Shown here: piece after piece, positions 35,359-43,912 of the stretch
Layout of the letters: the number at the start of each line of letters is the position of its first letter
Numbering within the stretch: the stretch's first letter is position 1
Assembly: GCF_009905535.1 (NCBI RefSeq)
Contig: NZ_JAAALA010000004.1
Span: 99,804 to 163,803, forward strand
Direction: 5' to 3'
From: Caulobacter sp. SLTY
Lineage (GTDB): Bacteria; Pseudomonadota; Alphaproteobacteria; Caulobacterales; Caulobacteraceae
Length of the DNA stretch: 64,000 nucleotides
The notes under the pieces: model-generated
The model's database searches: none
What the model saw: only the letters and a program-made list of their open reading frames with translations
What the model was told of the DNA's origin: nothing
Made by a program: the position numbers and the translations under genes

Positions 35359-36081
35359 CTACTCCCGCCCGCTCTGGTCGAGGGTCTTGCGCAGTTCGCG
35401 CACCGCCATCGCCGCGGGGCTGTAGGTCTGACGCCAGGCCAGCAGCAGCACCGCCCCAAGGGTGGCGCCGGCAAAGGCCACGGGGCCGAACATCCAGGCG
35501 GCCGCCGCCAGGGCGAAGTAGTAGCCGCGAACTCCCGCGTTGAAGGCGGTCAGAGAGCCGTTCAGCACCCGCGCCGCCGCCTGGGCGACCGCGTCGACCA
35601 CCGCCGGGTCGGCCGGCGGTCCGCCTTCGGGCGATTCCGGCGCGGCCCCGACGATGGTCAGGGTGTAATTCATCTGGCGGATCGACCAGATGAAGTCGAG
35701 CAGGCCGCGCGACAGGGTGACAAGCACCACGGCCAGCTGGATCTCGAACAGCAACCGGGTGCTGGTGCGGATGACGTCCAGGGAAGAGACCGAGGCGAAG
35801 CTGTCCTCGCCGCCGAACAGCACCCCCGCCGCCGCCGCGATCAAAAGCAGGTTGGAGCTGGCGAAGAAGCTGGCCGAGTTGAGGGCGTGGCCGAGCAACT
35901 GGCCGTCCATGAACCTGCTCTCGCGGCGGCTCATCTCCAGCATCCAGGCGACCCGCACCCGGGCCATGTCGCTGTTCAACACCCCGCCCGGCCCCCGCAG
36001 GGCCCGCAGGGCCGGCTCGTAGAAGACCCAGCAGAGGATGAAGAAGGCGAGCGCGGCCAGGTCCGGTATCGGAATGCCCAC
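35359..36081 (-). CDS. DUF599 membrane protein
   Basis: 240-aa inner-membrane protein with four predicted helices (PDLAALAFFILCWVFYEPAL, SSNLLLIAAAAGVLFGG, LFEIQLAVVLVTLSRGLLDF, YYFALAAAAWMFGPVAFAGA). MARVRVAWMLEMSRRESRFMDGQLLGHALNSASFFASSN is typical of DUF599. Function is unknown. GTG start at 36081 lies four bases after the stop of the MHS transporter gene, so the two are probably one leftward operon. Confidence 0.8.
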   Translation of the reverse strand: MGIPIPDLAALAFFILCWVFYEPALRALRGPGGVLNSDMARVRVAWMLEMSRRESRFMDGQLLGHALNSASFFASSNLLLIAAAAGVLFGGEDSFASVSSLDVIRTSTRLLFEIQLAVVLVTLSRGLLDFIWSIRQMNYTLTIVGAAPESPEGGPPADPAVVDAVAQAAARVLNGSLTAFNAGVRGYYFALAAAAWMFGPVAFAGATLGAVLLLAWRQTYSPAAMAVRELRKTLDQSGRE

Positions 36082-36085
36082 GGCG

Positions 36086-37423
36086 TCAGTCCTCCTTGAT
36101 CAAGCTGGTCTTCTGGGTGTCGCGCAGCAGGGCCGAGATGCCCAGCGCCACCACCATGACGGCTGCCACATACCAGTAGAAGCCGCTCTCCATACCCTGT
36201 TGCTTGAACCACAGGGCGACCATTTCGGCCGTGCCCCCGAAGGCGGCGTTGCCGATGGCGTAGGGGAGGGCCACGCCCAGCGCCCGCACATGGGCGGGGA
36301 ACAGCTCGGCCTTCACCACCGCGCTGATCGAGGTGTAGGCCGACTGGACGGTCAGGGCGGCCAGGATCAGGCCGAACGCCGCAAAGGGGTTGCCGCCGCT
36401 GGCGGCGATCAGGCTGAACACCGGCACGGATGCCAGCGCCCCGCCGCCGAAAGCGATGACCAGCATCCGCTTGCGCCCCAGCCGGTCCGACAGCCAGCCG
36501 AACAGCGGCTGGATCAGCATGAACACCACCAGGGTAGCCAGGTTGATCGCCCCGGCCGCCTCCTTGCTGAAGCCGGCCGTGTTCTCCAGGAACTTCAGCA
36601 TGTAGGTGGTGTAGGCATAGAAGCCGAGCGAGCCGGCGGCGGTCAGCCCCATGATCGCCAGCGTCTCCTTCGGGAACTTCAGGAACAGCAGCATGGTCCG
36701 CCCACGCGGCAGGCCCTCGGCCTTCGCGGCCTCGAAGCTGGCGCTCTCCTCCATGCTCCGCCGCATCCAGAACACCACGACGGCCAGGCCCGCCCCGATG
36801 AAGAAGGGGATGCGCCAGCCCCAGGCGGCGAGATCGGCCTTGTCCATGGTCTGTTGCAGCACCACCAGCACCAGAGCCGCCATCAGCTGACCCATGATCA
36901 GGGTCACGTACTGGAAGCTGGACCAGAAGCCGCGCCGGGCCTTGCCGGCCATCTCGCTCATATAGGTGGCGCTGGCGCCGTACTCGCCGCCCACCGAAAG
37001 GCCCTGCAGCAGCCGGGCGATCACCAGGATGTAGGCCGCCGCCTCGCCGATCTGCGCATGGCCGGGGGTCAAGGCGATGATCAGCGAGCCGACGCACATC
37101 ATCGCAACGGACAGGGTCAACGCCGCCTTGCGCCCAGCCTTGTCGGCATACATCCCCATCAGCCAGGCGCCGAGCGGCCGCGCCCCGAATCCGACGGCGA
37201 AGACCACGGCGGTCTTCATGTACTGGGCGGTCTGGTCCCCCTCGGGGAAGAAGATCTTGGCGAAATAGATGGCGAAGGCCGAATAGGCGAACCAATCGTA
37301 CCATTCGACCAGATTGCCCGCCGACCCGCCGAGGATGGCGCGCAGCCGCTGCAGCGGCGTGAGCCCGGGCCGCGCGGCCTCCGGCGGCAGCTGGGCGTCG
37401 GCCCCCGTTTCAGTCGCGCTCAT
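36086..37423 (-). CDS. MHS-family MFS transporter (KgtP/ProP-like)
   Basis: 445-aa twelve-helix major facilitator of the metabolite:H+ symporter group. Markers are GSAGNLVEWYDWFAYSAFA in helix 1, ARPLGAWLMGMYADKAGRK between helices 2 and 3, RLLQGLSVGGEYGAS in helix 4, and FGWLSDRLGRKRML. KgtP imports 2-oxoglutarate and ProP proline/betaine; the substrate here is not fixed by sequence, though the length and lack of a ProP C-terminal coiled coil favour a dicarboxylate-type carrier. It is first in an operon with the DUF599 gene. Confidence 0.85.
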   Translation of the reverse strand: MSATETGADAQLPPEAARPGLTPLQRLRAILGGSAGNLVEWYDWFAYSAFAIYFAKIFFPEGDQTAQYMKTAVVFAVGFGARPLGAWLMGMYADKAGRKAALTLSVAMMCVGSLIIALTPGHAQIGEAAAYILVIARLLQGLSVGGEYGASATYMSEMAGKARRGFWSSFQYVTLIMGQLMAALVLVVLQQTMDKADLAAWGWRIPFFIGAGLAVVVFWMRRSMEESASFEAAKAEGLPRGRTMLLFLKFPKETLAIMGLTAAGSLGFYAYTTYMLKFLENTAGFSKEAAGAINLATLVVFMLIQPLFGWLSDRLGRKRMLVIAFGGGALASVPVFSLIAASGGNPFAAFGLILAALTVQSAYTSISAVVKAELFPAHVRALGVALPYAIGNAAFGGTAEMVALWFKQQGMESGFYWYVAAVMVVALGISALLRDTQKTSLIKED

Positions 37424-37496
37424 CCCACTCCCCTTATTTTGGAGGAGGTTAGGCGAGCCTTGGGCGAAAGGGGAGGGGGTTACCCCAAACGAAAAA

Positions 37497-37516
37497 CGCC
37501 GGCCCGAAGGCCGGCG
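37497..37516 (-). terminator. Rho-independent terminator of the acidic orphan gene
   Basis: Read on the minus strand, stem CGCCGGCC / GGCCGGCG with loop TTCG is followed by TTTTTC. It begins 24 bases after the stop of the leftward gene at 37541. Confidence 0.85.
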
Positions 37517-37540
37517 CTCTCGAAACCGTTGGATCCACGC

Positions 37541-38281
37541 TTAGCGGAGGATCCAGGCGCCCCGGCCGGTGGAGGGCAGGATCCAGGTCTGGCCGATATC
37601 GTCCTCGTCCGGCAGGCCCAGCAGGGCGTTCAGCGGCGGACGGACGGTCGGGGGCAGGTTGTCGTCGCCCACCACATAGGGCGTGTCGATCAGCAGGAAG
37701 GCCAGCGACTGGTAGGCGCGGCCGCCGGTCAGAACGGGGCCGGGCTGTTCGCCGCCGGTCATGTCCGGGGCGGTGGCGGTGATCACCGGCGCCACCGGGG
37801 TGAAGTCGATCACCGGACGGCCGAAATCGGTCAGGTCGATGTCGCCCAGCGCGCCGGCCAGCGGTTCGCCGGCGTCCTGGTTGATGAGCACCAGCGGCTC
37901 TTCGGTCTTCTCGGACACCGTGCGGGTCAGGGCGGCTGGCGCGTCTTCCTCGACCGTCACGGCCGGGGCGGCGGCGTCCTGGTCGCCTTCGGGCTCGGCG
38001 GGCGGCGGCAGTTCGACCAAGGTCAGCTCGGAATTGTCGCCGAGGTCGTTCTGGTCGAACGAAATGGTGTTGAGCGCGCCCTGCGCCGCTTCCAGCGGCT
38101 GGATATGCTCAAGGCCGAGCTCGTATTCGCTGAAGTCGCCGACATAGAGGGCGCCCGGCACCCGGCCGACGATCACGATCTCGCCGGCATCGTAGCGACT
38201 CGGGCCGCCGATCAGGTCTTCAAGCGAGCCCAGGCCGTCGTTCCCCCAGCGGCCGTAGGCGTATTCGTCGTCGAACAGCAT
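37541..38281 (-). CDS. Acidic protein of unknown function
   Basis: 246-aa, strongly acidic and proline-rich protein without signal peptide, membrane helix or recognised domain. It opens MLFDDEYAYGRWGNDGLGSL, has a low-complexity middle (VELPPPAEPEGDQDAAAPAV) and several D/E-rich patches, and ends IGQTWILPSTGRGAWILR. ATG 38281 has AAGGTGGGG eleven bases upstream; GTG 38308 would add nine residues. It stands alone with its own terminator, divergent from ptsP. Codon usage matches neighbours, so I believe it is a real gene, but I cannot assign a function. Confidence 0.6.
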   Translation of the reverse strand: MLFDDEYAYGRWGNDGLGSLEDLIGGPSRYDAGEIVIVGRVPGALYVGDFSEYELGLEHIQPLEAAQGALNTISFDQNDLGDNSELTLVELPPPAEPEGDQDAAAPAVTVEEDAPAALTRTVSEKTEEPLVLINQDAGEPLAGALGDIDLTDFGRPVIDFTPVAPVITATAPDMTGGEQPGPVLTGGRAYQSLAFLLIDTPYVVGDDNLPPTVRPPLNALLGLPDEDDIGQTWILPSTGRGAWILR

Positions 38282-38486
38282 CAATTCAGTCCCCACCTTC
38301 GTCCGCACGTCTGGACGATCAACGTTACAGCTACCACGCCCTGTGCAAAACGCCAGCCCCGCGAGAGCGCTTTACGCCTCCAAACGCGGCGGTTTGTGGC
38401 TTCCGCGCCAACAGGTCGCATTGGTCACCGTTCCCTCACGGAAAGTCTGATACAACACTTGGCCTAAGACGGGAGTTAACAAGAAC

Positions 38487-40751
38487 ATGGGCCCCACCGG
38501 CCTGGCAGTCCGCGGTTCACGCGGTCTCCTGAAGCAGATCCGGGAAGCGATGGCCGGGGCCGGGCCGGCCCAGGCCAAGCTCGACATGGTCGTGCGGATC
38601 ATCGCCCGCTCGATGGTGGCCGAGGTCTGCTCGATCTATCTGCGCCGTTCGCACAACGACCTGGAGCTTTTCGCCACCGAGGGCCTGGCCCGCGAGGCCG
38701 TTCACGTCACCCGCCTCAAGGCAGGCGAGGGCCTGGTCGGCGAGATCGTGCGCCAGGGCCGGCCGCTGAACCTGTCCGACGCCCCGAACCACCCGGCCTT
38801 CGCCTATCGCCCGGAAACGGGGGAAGACCCCTACCATGCCTTCCTCGGTGTGCCGCTGCTGCGCGGCGGCCGGGCGATCGGGGTGCTGGTGGTCCAGAAC
38901 GCCACGACCCGCACCTACAGCGAGGAAGAGGTCGAGGACCTGCAGATCATCGCCATGGTGCTGGCCGAGCTGGTCGGCTCCGGCGACATCCTGGGCGAGG
39001 CCGAGCTCCGCGACGTCGAGATCGCGCCCCATCGGCCCGAACGGCTGAAGGGCGCCAAGTTCGCCGACGGGCTCGCCTTCGGTGTGGCGGTGCTGCACGA
39101 GCAACCGGTGGCCGTCGGTCATCTGCTCAGCGAAGACCCGGTGGCCGAGGAAGCGCGGCTGAAGACGGCCATCGCCGCCTTGCAGAGCCAGATCGACCAT
39201 CTGCTGGAGGGCGAGGGCGGGCTGATCGGCGCCTCCTACGAGGTGCTGGAAACCTACCGGATGTTCGCCCACGACCGGGGCTGGAACCGCTCGCTTGAAG
39301 AGGCTGTGCGTTCGGGCCTCAGCGCCGAGGCGGCGGTCGAGCGGGTGCGCTCGGAACACCGCGCCCGGCTGGGCAAGGCCAAGGACCCCTATCTGCGTGA
39401 GCGCCTCCATGACCTGGAGGACCTCAACGACCGGCTGCTGCGCCATCTGGCCGGGGACGTGGACGTCAAGCGCGAGCTGCCGCATGACGCGATCCTGATC
39501 GCACGTAACCTCGGCCCCGCCGACCTGCTGGAATACGACCGCACCCGGCTGAAGGGCATCCTGCTGGAAGAGGGCTCGACGGCCAGTCACGCAGCCATCG
39601 TCGCCCGGGCGCTGGATATCCCCTGCGTCGGCCGCCTGGCGTCCTTACGAGACCGGATCAACCAGGGTGACCCGGTGATCGTCGACGCCGAGAGTGGCGA
39701 GGCCTTCCTGCGGCCCCGACCCGACGTCATCAAGGCGCTGAACGCCCGGCTGGAGGTGCGCACCCAGCGCAAGGCCGAGTTCGCCAAGCTGCGCGACACC
39801 CCGGCCTTCACGCGCGACGGTCACAAGGTGACCTTGCTGATGAACGCCGGCCTGGCCATGGACCTCGACATCCTGCGGGAGACCGGCGCAGAGGGCATCG
39901 GCCTGTTCCGCACCGAATTCCAGTTCATGGTCGCCGAGGAGCTACCCCGGCTGGAAGCCCAGACGGCGCTCTATCAAAAGGTGTTCGACGCCGCCGACGG
40001 CCTGCCGGTCACCTTCCGCACCCTGGACCTGGGGGGTGACAAGCTGCTGCCCTACATGGAGGCGGAGCGGGAGGAGAACCCGGCGCTGGGCTGGCGCGCC
40101 GTGCGCATGGGGCTGGATCGCCCGGCCCTGCTGAAGATGCAGCTGCGCGCGCTGATCTGGGCCTCCAAGGGCCGGCCGCTGCGGATCATGTTCCCGCTGG
40201 TCGCCAGCGTCGATGAGTTCCGCGCCGCCCGCGCCATGGTCGACAACGAGGTCAGCTGGGCCCTGCGCCGCGGCCGCCCGGCTCCCAGCCGCCTGGACGT
40301 CGGGGCGATGATCGAGGCGCCCTCGCTGGTCTGGCACCTGGACGCCCTGCTGCCGATGACCGACTTCGTCAGTGTCGGCACCAACGACCTGATGCAGTAC
40401 CTGTTCGCTGCCGACCGGGGGAACCCCCGCGTCGCCGACCGCTACGACCCGCTGTCGCCCCCGGCCCTGCGCGCGCTGAAGATGATTCAGTCGGCCTGTG
40501 CCGAAACGGGAACGCCGGTATCTGTTTGTGGCGAAATGGCCGGCCGGCCGCTAGAGGCGTTCGCCCTGACCGCGCTCGGCTTCGACCGGCTGTCGATGCC
40601 GCCGGCCGGCATCGGTCCCGTGAAGCAGATGGTGCTGAGCTGCGACAGAGAAGCCGCTTCCCGTGGCGTCAACGCCCTCATAAAAGGCGCGGCGGGATCG
40701 ATCCGGAACGAGATCGAGACCCTGGCCCGGAAATTGTATGTGGCCGTGTGA
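38487..40751 (+). CDS. ptsP: Nitrogen-PTS enzyme I
   Basis: 754-aa PEP-protein phosphotransferase EI-Ntr. An N-terminal GAF domain (about 20-175), the EI N-domain, the swivelling domain with the phosphoryl-accepting histidine in GSTASHAAIVARAL (His about 368), and a PEP-binding C-terminal barrel (GLFRTEFQFM, SVGTNDLMQYLFAADR, SVCGEMAGRP with the catalytic Cys) are all present. It passes phosphate from PEP to NPr and EIIA-Ntr; in Caulobacterales this links glutamine level to (p)ppGpp. No ptsH or ptsN is nearby. Confidence 0.95.
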   Translation: MGPTGLAVRGSRGLLKQIREAMAGAGPAQAKLDMVVRIIARSMVAEVCSIYLRRSHNDLELFATEGLAREAVHVTRLKAGEGLVGEIVRQGRPLNLSDAPNHPAFAYRPETGEDPYHAFLGVPLLRGGRAIGVLVVQNATTRTYSEEEVEDLQIIAMVLAELVGSGDILGEAELRDVEIAPHRPERLKGAKFADGLAFGVAVLHEQPVAVGHLLSEDPVAEEARLKTAIAALQSQIDHLLEGEGGLIGASYEVLETYRMFAHDRGWNRSLEEAVRSGLSAEAAVERVRSEHRARLGKAKDPYLRERLHDLEDLNDRLLRHLAGDVDVKRELPHDAILIARNLGPADLLEYDRTRLKGILLEEGSTASHAAIVARALDIPCVGRLASLRDRINQGDPVIVDAESGEAFLRPRPDVIKALNARLEVRTQRKAEFAKLRDTPAFTRDGHKVTLLMNAGLAMDLDILRETGAEGIGLFRTEFQFMVAEELPRLEAQTALYQKVFDAADGLPVTFRTLDLGGDKLLPYMEAEREENPALGWRAVRMGLDRPALLKMQLRALIWASKGRPLRIMFPLVASVDEFRAARAMVDNEVSWALRRGRPAPSRLDVGAMIEAPSLVWHLDALLPMTDFVSVGTNDLMQYLFAADRGNPRVADRYDPLSPPALRALKMIQSACAETGTPVSVCGEMAGRPLEAFALTALGFDRLSMPPAGIGPVKQMVLSCDREAASRGVNALIKGAAGSIRNEIETLARKLYVAV

Positions 40752-40909
40752 CGTTTGACCACGGCGGGGGTTACTGCATTGAAATCCGGGCTTTATTTTG
40801 TTATCCACAAAAGATCGTTAATGCTTCCCGCGCTACGGGAAGTTGACGGCGGGAGTCTCGCCTCGAGCGCGAACTCCGGGGTGCGTTTCGAGTGGGGGCT
40901 GTCTTAGCC

Positions 40910-41914
40910 ATGGCGCGGGATACCGGGATTACGTCATTGTACCGACCGGGCGAATACGATCCTACGGCGCCGCTGAGCGACGTGCCTGGCCTCTACGATG
41001 GGGCCGACATCGGCGCGGCCCTGAAGGCCGTGCGCGAATTCCATGGCGTCACCCTGCAGGACCTGGCCGACGCCACCCGCATCCGCCAGACCTATCTCGC
41101 GGCCCTCGAGGACATGCGGCTGGAGGAGCTGCCCTCGCGGCCGTTCGCCATCGGCTATGTGAAAGCCTACGCCAAGCACCTGGGCCTCGACGCCGACGCG
41201 GCGGTCGAGCGCTTCCGCCAGGAGCATCCCGATCACGAGGAGGGCCTGCGCGCCCCGGTCGGTATGCGCAAGCAGCGGGATTCCCGCCTCAGCCTGATCC
41301 TTATTGCCGGTATCCTGGTCTTCGCCGCCTTCGTGCTGTGGAACATCGCCCAGCGGGCGATCACCGCTCAGGCCGCCCCACACAAGCCGACCATCGCCGC
41401 GGCCGCGCCGGCTGCCGCGCCATCGTCGGACGGCGGTGGTCCGATCCAGGTCGGCGGCGCCCTGCCGCCGCCGGTGGAATCCACCACCCCGCCGCTCTAC
41501 GAGACCCCCGGCCTGGCCAACAGCACCGACGGCTCCGCCGACGCGGTGGACGCCGCCGCCAAGGCCCGCAAGGCCACCGAAGCGGCCCAACCGGTGCTGC
41601 CCAGCATGCCGGTCGGCTCGGTGTTCAAGCCCCAAGGCGCCATTCTTGGCGCGCCCGCCGGCCCCGGCGCCACCCAGGTGGTCATCCAGGCCCGCCGCAA
41701 CGGCGTCTTCGAGGTGCGCGGCGCCGATGGCTCCAGCTACTTCACCCGCGTGTTGCAGGCCGGCGAAGCCTACCGCGTGCCGGCGCTCAAGGGGCTCAGC
41801 ATCACTGTTTCCGACCCGGCCGTCTTCGACGTCTTCGTCGCCGGCCGCTACACCGGCCCTCTGCCGGCGACGGTCAGCAAGGCGGACGCGCTGGTTCCCA
41901 AGCCGGTTCCTTAG
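40910..41914 (+). CDS. RodZ-like helix-turn-helix/membrane protein
   Basis: 334-aa bitopic protein. It has a cytoplasmic HTH_25 domain (GAALKAVREFHGVTLQDLADATRIRQTYLAALE, residues about 35-95), a basic juxtamembrane stretch RKQRDSRLS, one transmembrane helix (LILIAGILVFAAFVLWNIA, about 125-145), a proline/alanine-rich linker and a C-terminal DUF4115-like beta domain (QVVIQARRNGVFEVRGADG onward). RodZ ties MreB to the membrane. It begins 158 bases after ptsP. ATG 40910 is preferred; GTG 40892 is possible. Confidence 0.8.
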   Translation: MARDTGITSLYRPGEYDPTAPLSDVPGLYDGADIGAALKAVREFHGVTLQDLADATRIRQTYLAALEDMRLEELPSRPFAIGYVKAYAKHLGLDADAAVERFRQEHPDHEEGLRAPVGMRKQRDSRLSLILIAGILVFAAFVLWNIAQRAITAQAAPHKPTIAAAAPAAAPSSDGGGPIQVGGALPPPVESTTPPLYETPGLANSTDGSADAVDAAAKARKATEAAQPVLPSMPVGSVFKPQGAILGAPAGPGATQVVIQARRNGVFEVRGADGSSYFTRVLQAGEAYRVPALKGLSITVSDPAVFDVFVAGRYTGPLPATVSKADALVPKPVP

Positions 41915-41917
41915 GGC

Positions 41918-42709
41918 TCAGATCGCGCGCTTGATCCAGTCCGGCGGCTCCACGGCCGCCGGCCGCCCATCCACGGTCAAGGCCCCGTCGATCCGGTCCA
42001 GCCGCATCAGGCCCAGCGCCAACCCCTCGCCCGCCGATGTCACCACCCCGGCCCGCAGCTCGCCGTTCAACACCTCGGCCCCGGCCGTCGCGCCCTCGAC
42101 CCGCAGCGGCAGCATTCGGCTCTTCACCTGGCCGCGCCGCTTCATCCGGCTGGTCGTCTCCTGCCCGACGAAACAGCCCTTCTTGAAGTCGATGGCGTTC
42201 AACAGGTCGAGGTTGGCCTCGATCGGATAGGTCTTGTCCTCGCCGAAGTCGGCCATGTCCGGCACAGCCAGGGCCATCCGGCGGTCGATCCACTCGCCGG
42301 CCGTCGCATCATCCCCGGTCGGCTCGTAGCACCGCCAGCCCAGCGCCGGGAGCCGGGGGTCGGCGATCCAGCCAGGTCCGGGGTCGCCCTCACCGAACGC
42401 CACCGCCGGGCGCCCCTCCCGAGGGGCGATCTGAGCCTTGGCCCGCAGGCGATACATCGTCAGCCGCCGGATCAGGTCGTCCCGCCTGTCGGCCGCCACG
42501 TCGAGCAGGGCGCCCCCCTCGGCACCGAGAATGAACAGGTCGACCAGCAGCCGCCCTTGCGGTGTCAACAGCGCGCCATAACGCAGCTCGCCCTGGCTCA
42601 GGGTCTCGACGTCCTGGGTCAGAAGCCCCTGCAGGAAGCTTCGCCAGTCCTCGCCGGTCACCGAAACGAGGGCGCGGTCGGTCAGGGTCAAGTGAGAGAG
42701 TCGCGACAT
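41918..42709 (-). CDS. ygfZ: YgfZ/GcvT-domain folate-binding protein
   Basis: 263-aa protein of the YgfZ/IBA57 family needed for folate-dependent maintenance or assembly of certain Fe-S enzymes. The signature FKKGCFVGQET (K-G-C-[FY]-x-G-Q-E) is intact near residue 180, with LTQDVETL and TPQGRLLVDLFI in the N-terminal GcvT-like part. It is convergent with the RodZ-like gene (3-base gap) and divergent from the family-9 glycosyltransferase. Confidence 0.9.
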   Translation of the reverse strand: MSRLSHLTLTDRALVSVTGEDWRSFLQGLLTQDVETLSQGELRYGALLTPQGRLLVDLFILGAEGGALLDVAADRRDDLIRRLTMYRLRAKAQIAPREGRPAVAFGEGDPGPGWIADPRLPALGWRCYEPTGDDATAGEWIDRRMALAVPDMADFGEDKTYPIEANLDLLNAIDFKKGCFVGQETTSRMKRRGQVKSRMLPLRVEGATAGAEVLNGELRAGVVTSAGEGLALGLMRLDRIDGALTVDGRPAAVEPPDWIKRAI

Positions 42710-42771
42710 GCGTCCATAAGTGGCTGCGCCTCGCCTGGAGCGCCAGGGTCATCCGGGCTATCTTCCGCCAA

Positions 42772-43773
42772 ATGGCCCCCAAGCCCTTTCCGATTCTGTT
42801 CATTGGCCCCGGCCGCATCGGCGACGCCGTCCTAACCTCAGGCCTGATCGCCAAGCTGGCGCGTGAGGTTCCCGGCGCCCGCTTCACCATCGCGGTCGGC
42901 CCGGCCGCCGCGCCGCTGTTCGCCGATACGCCCAATCTCGACGCCCTGATCCTCTTTGAGAAGCAGAAGGGCAGCGGCCACTGGTTCAAGCTTTGGAACC
43001 AGGTGCGCGGCACGGCCTGGGGGCTGGTCATCGACACCCGTGGCTCGGCCATCACCGGCTTCCTTCGTCGTCAGCGCCGGGCGGTGCATAAGCGGAACCT
43101 CGGCGAGCCGGTCCACAAGGTGCTTGAGGCCGCCCGGCTGCTCGGCCTCGAGGACGACCCGCCAGCGCCCTATCTCTATGTCTCCGACGAACGCCAGGCC
43201 GAGGTTGACGCCCTGCTGGGCGAGGGCGGCCCGATCCTGGCCATGGGCCCGGCCGCCAACTGGTTCGGTAAGACCTGGCCGATCGACCGGTTCTCGAGCA
43301 CGGCCAACCGCCTGCTGGCCGACGACGGCCCCATGGCGGGCGGCCGGCTGGTGATCTTCGGCGGCCCCGAGGACATCCGCTACGTCGACGACCTGCGCCG
43401 CTCGGTTCCCAAGGCCCACTGCCTGGACCTGACCGGCAAGCTGGACCTGCTCAGCGTCCATGCCGCCCTTAAGCGCGCCCGGCTGTTCATCGGCAACGAC
43501 AGCGGCCTGATGCACCTGGCCGCCGCCGCCGGCTGCCCGACCATCGGCCTGTTCGGGCCGTCGGACGATCGCCTCTACGCCCCCTGGGGACCGCACGGTC
43601 GTGTGGTCCGCGGCCCGCGCGCCTTCGAACAGTTCAAGGAGGTCGACCCCGGCCTCAACCAGACCATCGGCCACATGATGGACCTGAAGGTCGAACCGGT
43701 GCTGGAGGCGGCGATTGAGCTGCTGCGGGAAACCGAACCCCCACTCGCGCCGGCCCAATCCCCGTCATCCTAG
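42772..43773 (+). CDS. Glycosyltransferase family 9 (heptosyltransferase-like)
   Basis: 333-aa GT-B fold enzyme: PILFIGPGRIGDAVLTSGLI at the N-terminus, and the nucleotide-binding FIGNDSGLMHLAAAAGCPTIGLFGPSD of ADP-heptose:LPS heptosyltransferases. It would add a heptose or similar sugar to the lipopolysaccharide core on the cytoplasmic face. ATG 42772 gives the usual start; the frame is open to 42562 over the divergent ygfZ. The last codons (PSS) and the stop TAG lie inside the left arm of a palindromic element that begins at 43762, so the native C-terminus has been replaced. Confidence 0.85.
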   Translation: MAPKPFPILFIGPGRIGDAVLTSGLIAKLAREVPGARFTIAVGPAAAPLFADTPNLDALILFEKQKGSGHWFKLWNQVRGTAWGLVIDTRGSAITGFLRRQRRAVHKRNLGEPVHKVLEAARLLGLEDDPPAPYLYVSDERQAEVDALLGEGGPILAMGPAANWFGKTWPIDRFSSTANRLLADDGPMAGGRLVIFGGPEDIRYVDDLRRSVPKAHCLDLTGKLDLLSVHAALKRARLFIGNDSGLMHLAAAAGCPTIGLFGPSDDRLYAPWGPHGRVVRGPRAFEQFKEVDPGLNQTIGHMMDLKVEPVLEAAIELLRETEPPLAPAQSPSS

Positions 43774-43898
43774 GCCTTGTGCCTAGGACCCATTCGTCCG
43801 CTTGCACGAACCGTGGGATGGAGGCGCGGCAGCGCCTCTAGGGCATCCGTTCGCGGCGGCTGCGCCATGGGTCCTAGGCACAAGGCCTAGGATGACGG
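43762..43898. repeat. Palindromic extragenic element with 32-bp inverted arms
   Basis: Perfect 32-bp inverted repeat at 43762-43793 and 43867-43898 around a 73-bp core. Each arm is itself a hairpin (CCTAGGC-CTTGT-GCCTAGG), and the core contains GAGGCGC-GGCA-GCGCCTC. It has the size and layout of a REP/MITE-like unit. The left arm supplies the stop codon of the preceding glycosyltransferase. Confidence 0.85.
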
Positions 43899-43912
43899 AT
43901 GTGGGAGGGCCG

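Noticed and set aside
36038..38467. 809-codon plus-strand frame over the transporter, DUF599 and orphan genes
   Set aside because: It crosses three minus-strand genes with recognisable or coding-like protein and shows Gln/His/Gly/Arg-rich low-complexity content typical of antisense frames in high-GC DNA.
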